Positions 59,975 to 64,000 of a DNA stretch of 64,000 nt are shown here, piece by piece. Under the pieces are notes generated by a model. The model ran no database searches and was not told where the DNA came from. It saw nothing but the letters and a program-made list of their open reading frames with translations. Location of the stretch: NCBI GenBank assembly GCA_036925085.1, contig JAUPFP010000021.1:506501-570500 (forward strand), in the 5' to 3' direction. A program made the position numbers and the translations under genes. Positions within the stretch are counted from its first letter, which is position 1, and each line of letters begins with the position of its first letter. This stretch comes from Brachycybe producta (Eukaryota; Arthropoda; Diplopoda; Playtdesmida; Andrognathidae).

Positions 59975-60243
59975 ACTGGTACAAACTGGTTTTTCGAACT
60001 CTGATTTTCAGGAAGAGAATTAAGAGAAACTAGAAAGTGTTTTCGAAACTCGAAAGGCAACACATTGCATGTTGATATCTTTCAAAATAAACTTTTTTAG
60101 ACAATGGTCACACAAAAGCTTATTTTGAAAGATATCAATAAGAAAATACCCTTCCAGTTTTTAAAACACTTCCTATTTTCAACCTGAAAGAGAGAATAAC
60201 CCGAGTTCGACAGGCCCAGTTTACACTTAAAAACCACCTTAAT
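59975..60243. repeat. FB-A element, best complete copy
   Basis: About 270 bp. GATATCTTTCAAAATAA (60074-60090) and TTATTTTGAAAGATATC (60120-60136) are a perfect 17-bp inverted pair around the centre. Outer arms AGAGAAACTAGAAAGTGTTT and CCTTCCAGTTTTTAAAACAC mirror each other. The right end reads GTTTACACTTAAAAACCACC then TTAAT. Confidence 0.8.
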
Positions 60244-60449
60244 AAAGGTATTTTTTTCTGACCTAAACGGGCCTTAAACAAATCTTAATTTTCCAACTGA
60301 TTTCTCTGGTTAGGCCCTGTTTTTTTTTCATTAGGTCAAAACAGGAGGTGAAAATAAATTTGAATATTACGTACTGGAATTAGACAAAATATCGGTCAGT
60401 TTTGGTCGTAAAACATTTTATTCAAACTCAAGGGAGGATGTTACAGCTT

Positions 60450-60674
60450 GTGCTCAATCATTTTGTGACTGTCATATTATTCTTCGCCCTAAAACCTTCT
60501 TCGTTAAATACATTCCTGTCATATTATTCTGTACACTACTCAATGGCAGTCTTATGACAATTATTTGTCATAAGTCATAATAATATTTTGTAATTTGTTT
60601 TCGTGACTGTTACAAGGTAGATATAACAATTTACCATCCTATGACAGTCTTATTGCCTTTCTGTAATGAGGCTC
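60450..60674. repeat. FB-C element
   Basis: The right end TTTCTGTAATGAGGCTC matches the 12519-12535 end exactly; the left end is eroded. The interior CAATGGCAGTCTTATGAC and TTTTGTAATTTG match the first copy. Confidence 0.65.
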
Positions 60675-61799
60675 ATCGAAATGAAAAAAATCAGATGAGA
60701 AATTAACGATTAAAGAAGTTCGCTGCTAATGACATAATCTTAAGTGAATGCACCCAAGAGCCCCCTCTTGGGTGCATTCAGGGAAGGGTGAAGAAGAATC
60801 GATAAAATTCAATCCCATCTGGAACTTAAAAAGAAGAAAGGGCCTTTTAAAAAAGCACAAACACTTAGCTAATTTCTCTCATAAATTAAGAAAGACTTCA
60901 TCTTAGAAAATAAGCCGATCTTCTTCGTCTCCTCCTCCTCCTCCTCCTTCTTCTTCTTGAAGAGATCCACACTTAAAAGTTAGAAGGGGTTAAATCAAAA
61001 TAGAACATCTCCCCCAGGAGGAGAAAGGGCCATAATCTCGCTCACACACACATATTGTGGCCATCATCAAAAATTTGACATCAAATGACACAATGAGAAA
61101 AAGTCGTTGTCATTTGAAGAAATGACAATCCAAAAAGTAGGAGAATAAGAATTGTATTTCTTTTTTCTATCATCATCTTCAATGTTAGAAGAAAAAAAGC
61201 CCCAATTTTTCGTCTTCTTTATATCAATAGAGAGAGAGAGAGGACCAGATGTTCATGTGGGAATAATAATAACGGCAACACAAATTCAATTTCCACGCTT
61301 TTTTTATATTTCTAATGAACGAAAAAGACTGAGGGGGTTGGGTTTATGGTAGAGATCGATGTGTTTGAGGGTATGAGTAAGGGAGGGTTTGGGGGGGGAC
61401 TGGTGCTCTAATTAAGAATTGAATAAGGAGAGAACGACTTGAATGACTTCAAAGGAGAAAAAAAAAAAGACATGTCACATCCTTAGTGTAAAGTAGATTA
61501 AAGAAAATTTGCAAGTACACCAAAGGAGAAAAAGTGACATGGAACTGAGTAGAAAAAAACACGAGAATAAATATCAAAAGAAGAAGCAGAAAAAAAAAGT
61601 CGGTAAAACACTAAGCTACTTATATAATTTATATAGAGAACGTAGAGGGTGTAAGTATTTAGAAGGAAGAAGAAGAAAAAACCCCTTTGAAGTAAGGAAG
61701 GAGGAGGAGGAGGGTATACCATCTTTGGGTGAACCTAATTGACACGATTCCATCTCATACGATGATGACGAGGGTTGGCAGTGGAGGCTACGAACAATC

Positions 61800-62186
61800 A
61801 ACTTCGAATTCTGATTATTCTGTGTTTCAGAAGAAGAGCAACTAGAAAGGACGTAGTAGCTCAATCACTTAAAGGTCTTTTTCATGTGGATATCTCGTCC
61901 GGTTAAACTGACGTTAAAAAAAAGCTCATTTTGAAAGATATTATTAAAATAACCATTAAGTGAGTGGGCTACCCTTCTAGTTTCTAAAACACATTCAAGT
62001 TTCTCTTCTGATAGGCAGAATAATCAGTTTGAACCTGAATGGAAAAATGTCTCTGCAAGCAGCCAATACGGCCGGTGGCAGAGGCATAATCGTCCAATTG
62101 CAGCATGTAAAATGCACTGTCAAAACCCGACAATAACAACTGCTACGAGTTCGAGAGGCGTTTACACTTCAAAACGACCTTAAGGG
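61800..62186. repeat. FB-A element interrupted by FB-E
   Basis: TTCGAATTCTGATTATTCTG to CTGATAGGCAGAATAATCAG is an FB-A body. An FB-E unit in reverse orientation lies at 62050-62130 (CTCTGCAAGCAGCC ... ATGCACTGTCA), and the FB-A terminus GAGTTCGAGAGGCG, TTTACACTTCAAAACGACC resumes at 62147. Confidence 0.75.
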
Positions 62187-63589
62187 ATTAAAACAGGGTA
62201 ACATTTTTTGCTCCCCGGTTTGTTAAACAAATACCTAGAAGTGGGAGGAACAAACTGTAGAGAAAATTAATAAGTTAAAAGAATTAATTATGCATTTTTC
62301 AATCAACGAGTTTCTTTTAGAGGAAAAATTTCTTACAATTCATTCAAGAATAGAAAAGGGAGCATGTGTGCAACCCTTGAATTCTAGCCTCTAAACAGCC
62401 TCGTTGGTTTAAATACCAATAATTATTTTGGTCTTACCAGTGATGAGTAAATGAGGGCTGAGCGTGCCAGAACCAGAGGGGCCCTTTGCAGAAAAGATAA
62501 AAACACTGTCATAGGACTGTCATTTGTCATGTCTAACTAAACTTATGTACAACTAAATATTAATCTGACAAAATACCTTCTCCTATGACTGCCATTGACT
62601 CTTAAATTGCATTGACTATTAATAGTATACAAGCATTGACATGATAAGGTGCGACTGTCACATTGCGATTATCATACTTCAACCAAAATTGCCTATAAGC
62701 ATTGCTAGCCTCCACGTCCAACCCTCGTCGTCATAGTCGTTTCAAGAGATGAAATCGTATGAAAATGGGAATCGTACGAAATGGAACACACCTAATCATT
62801 TTCCAAAGGAAAAAAAAAGCATTGTTCGGAATTAGCACCTCTGTTCTTGTTCTGTGAGAAACATGAAACTTCACTCACTTTCTTGTGTCCTTTTTTTTTG
62901 TCTTCTCTCTCACCCCCAACCCCCCTCCCTCCCGACTCTCTCAATTCAACCCGCACTTCACCACCACATTGCATTTTACTCAATTTTTCTGTGATGTAAA
63001 AAGCACTTTCAAAATAAGAAGAAAAAATATCAAAGAAATAATAAAGAAATGGATGGCAAAAAGAGAAGGAGAAAAAAACCCCGAAAGGGCCTCTTTGAAA
63101 TGTTTGGATATAAACAAGAAAGAAAAAAAACAGAAAAAGAAGAAGAACCAGAAAAAGTGAGTGACAGGGAAAGACAGCCCCTGAAAAGGAACAATCACTG
63201 CATACAGGTGGAGAGAACTATCTCCCCCTTAAGACAATTCCCACCCCCCTTATTCCCAATATATACATATAGACTGAGTCACACTCAACTTCTTCTTCCC
63301 CTTTTTTTCTTATTCTTCTAAAATAAAATGTCAATAAAACAAAATGAATCCCATCCATCATTCTTATTAGTCGAGACACACATTCCACACAAACTTCGAT
63401 AGATTTTCAATTCACTTTTTATTTTAAAATATGTTTTATCTATTTTTGTTTTTCTTAATAATATTATACGGTAAAAGGACCCTAAATCTAAAATCCTTCT
63501 CAATTGTATACTTTTTTTTATTTTTCATTGAAAAAAAAAAGCGGCTCTAAACTAGAAACAGATATTTGTTTCTTATTTGTATTTATGGA

Positions 63590-63960
63590 AACTATTTTTA
63601 CAAAATATTTGATTTACGAACTCCGTGGTGTTTCTGTTGTTGCAGGAGAGCAACAGTGAACAGAAATTAAAAAAGTGCTAAAAACTAGAACAGTAGCTGA
63701 ATCACTGAATAGTATTTTCCAATCACAATGTATCTTTCAAAATAAACTTTTTAATAGACAAAAATTAAACAAATATTCCTTTGCTTAAACAGTGAAATAA
63801 TTTTCAAACTGACTTTACATATAAAAAGCTTATTTTAAAAGACATACAATTAAGTGTAGCAGCAGCTACCGTTCTCGTTTCTAAAACACTTTTCAGACTT
63901 CTCCGAAATTTTGCTCCTGAACAATTGAATCCTGTTCAATTGAAACCCACCCCCACCTTT
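63590..63960. repeat. FB-A element
   Basis: TTTACGAACTCCGTGGTGTT, GCTAAAAACTAGAACAGTAG, TATCTTTCAAAATAAAC at the left; AAAAGCTTATTTTAAAAGAC, CGTTTCTAAAACACTTTTCA at the right. It may continue to the AACCCACCCCCACCTTTTAA string at 63943. Confidence 0.65.
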
Positions 63961-64000
63961 TAATTTTTCTTTTTATACACAGAACGAAAATTACGACAAA

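Overview
This window is animal nuclear DNA: AT-rich, intron-bearing, full of simple-sequence repeats and short foldback elements, with no operons or bacterial signals. It contains one clear gene, a metabotropic GABA type B receptor subunit 2 (GABBR2 / GABA-B-R2 type), on the minus strand. Its coding exons run from 45734 (start codon) down to 162 (stop codon). I could place all 18 coding exons by translation, family alignment and splice-phase bookkeeping. The model gives a continuous reading frame of about 1040 residues with a signal peptide, a Venus-flytrap extracellular domain, seven membrane helices, a coiled-coil segment and an unusual, nearly pure aspartate C-terminal tail. From its general resemblance to invertebrate GABA-B subunit 2 proteins and from the repeat content, I infer an invertebrate, probably marine. 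The phylum cannot be decided from this sequence.

Layout: 1-161 is the start of the 3' UTR; 162-10567 holds exons 18 to 2 in a compact block with introns of about 67 bp to 2.1 kb; 10568-45497 is one giant first intron (about 35 kb); 45498-45734 is exon 1; 45735-46230 is a CpG- and GA-rich 5' flank, the likely promoter or 5' UTR zone; 46230-64000 is upstream intergenic DNA in which I recognise no gene.

Outside the exons the sequence is dominated by (i) microsatellites such as (TA)n, (GA)n, (AAT)n and homopolymers, and (ii) at least eight families of small, ORF-less palindromic (foldback, MITE-like) elements. The commonest, here called FB-A, has about 25 full or partial copies spread through introns and intergenic DNA alike. 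Other families are called FB-B to FB-H. They are sometimes nested in one another, and in one FB-A copy a (GA)n microsatellite has grown out of the element itself. No transposase, rRNA, tRNA, CRISPR or viral gene was recognised. The items most worth checking are the FB families, a probable GC-AG intron in GABBR2, the poly-Asp tail with a 21-base complementary partner in the 3' UTR, and a small orphan ORF inside intron 1.
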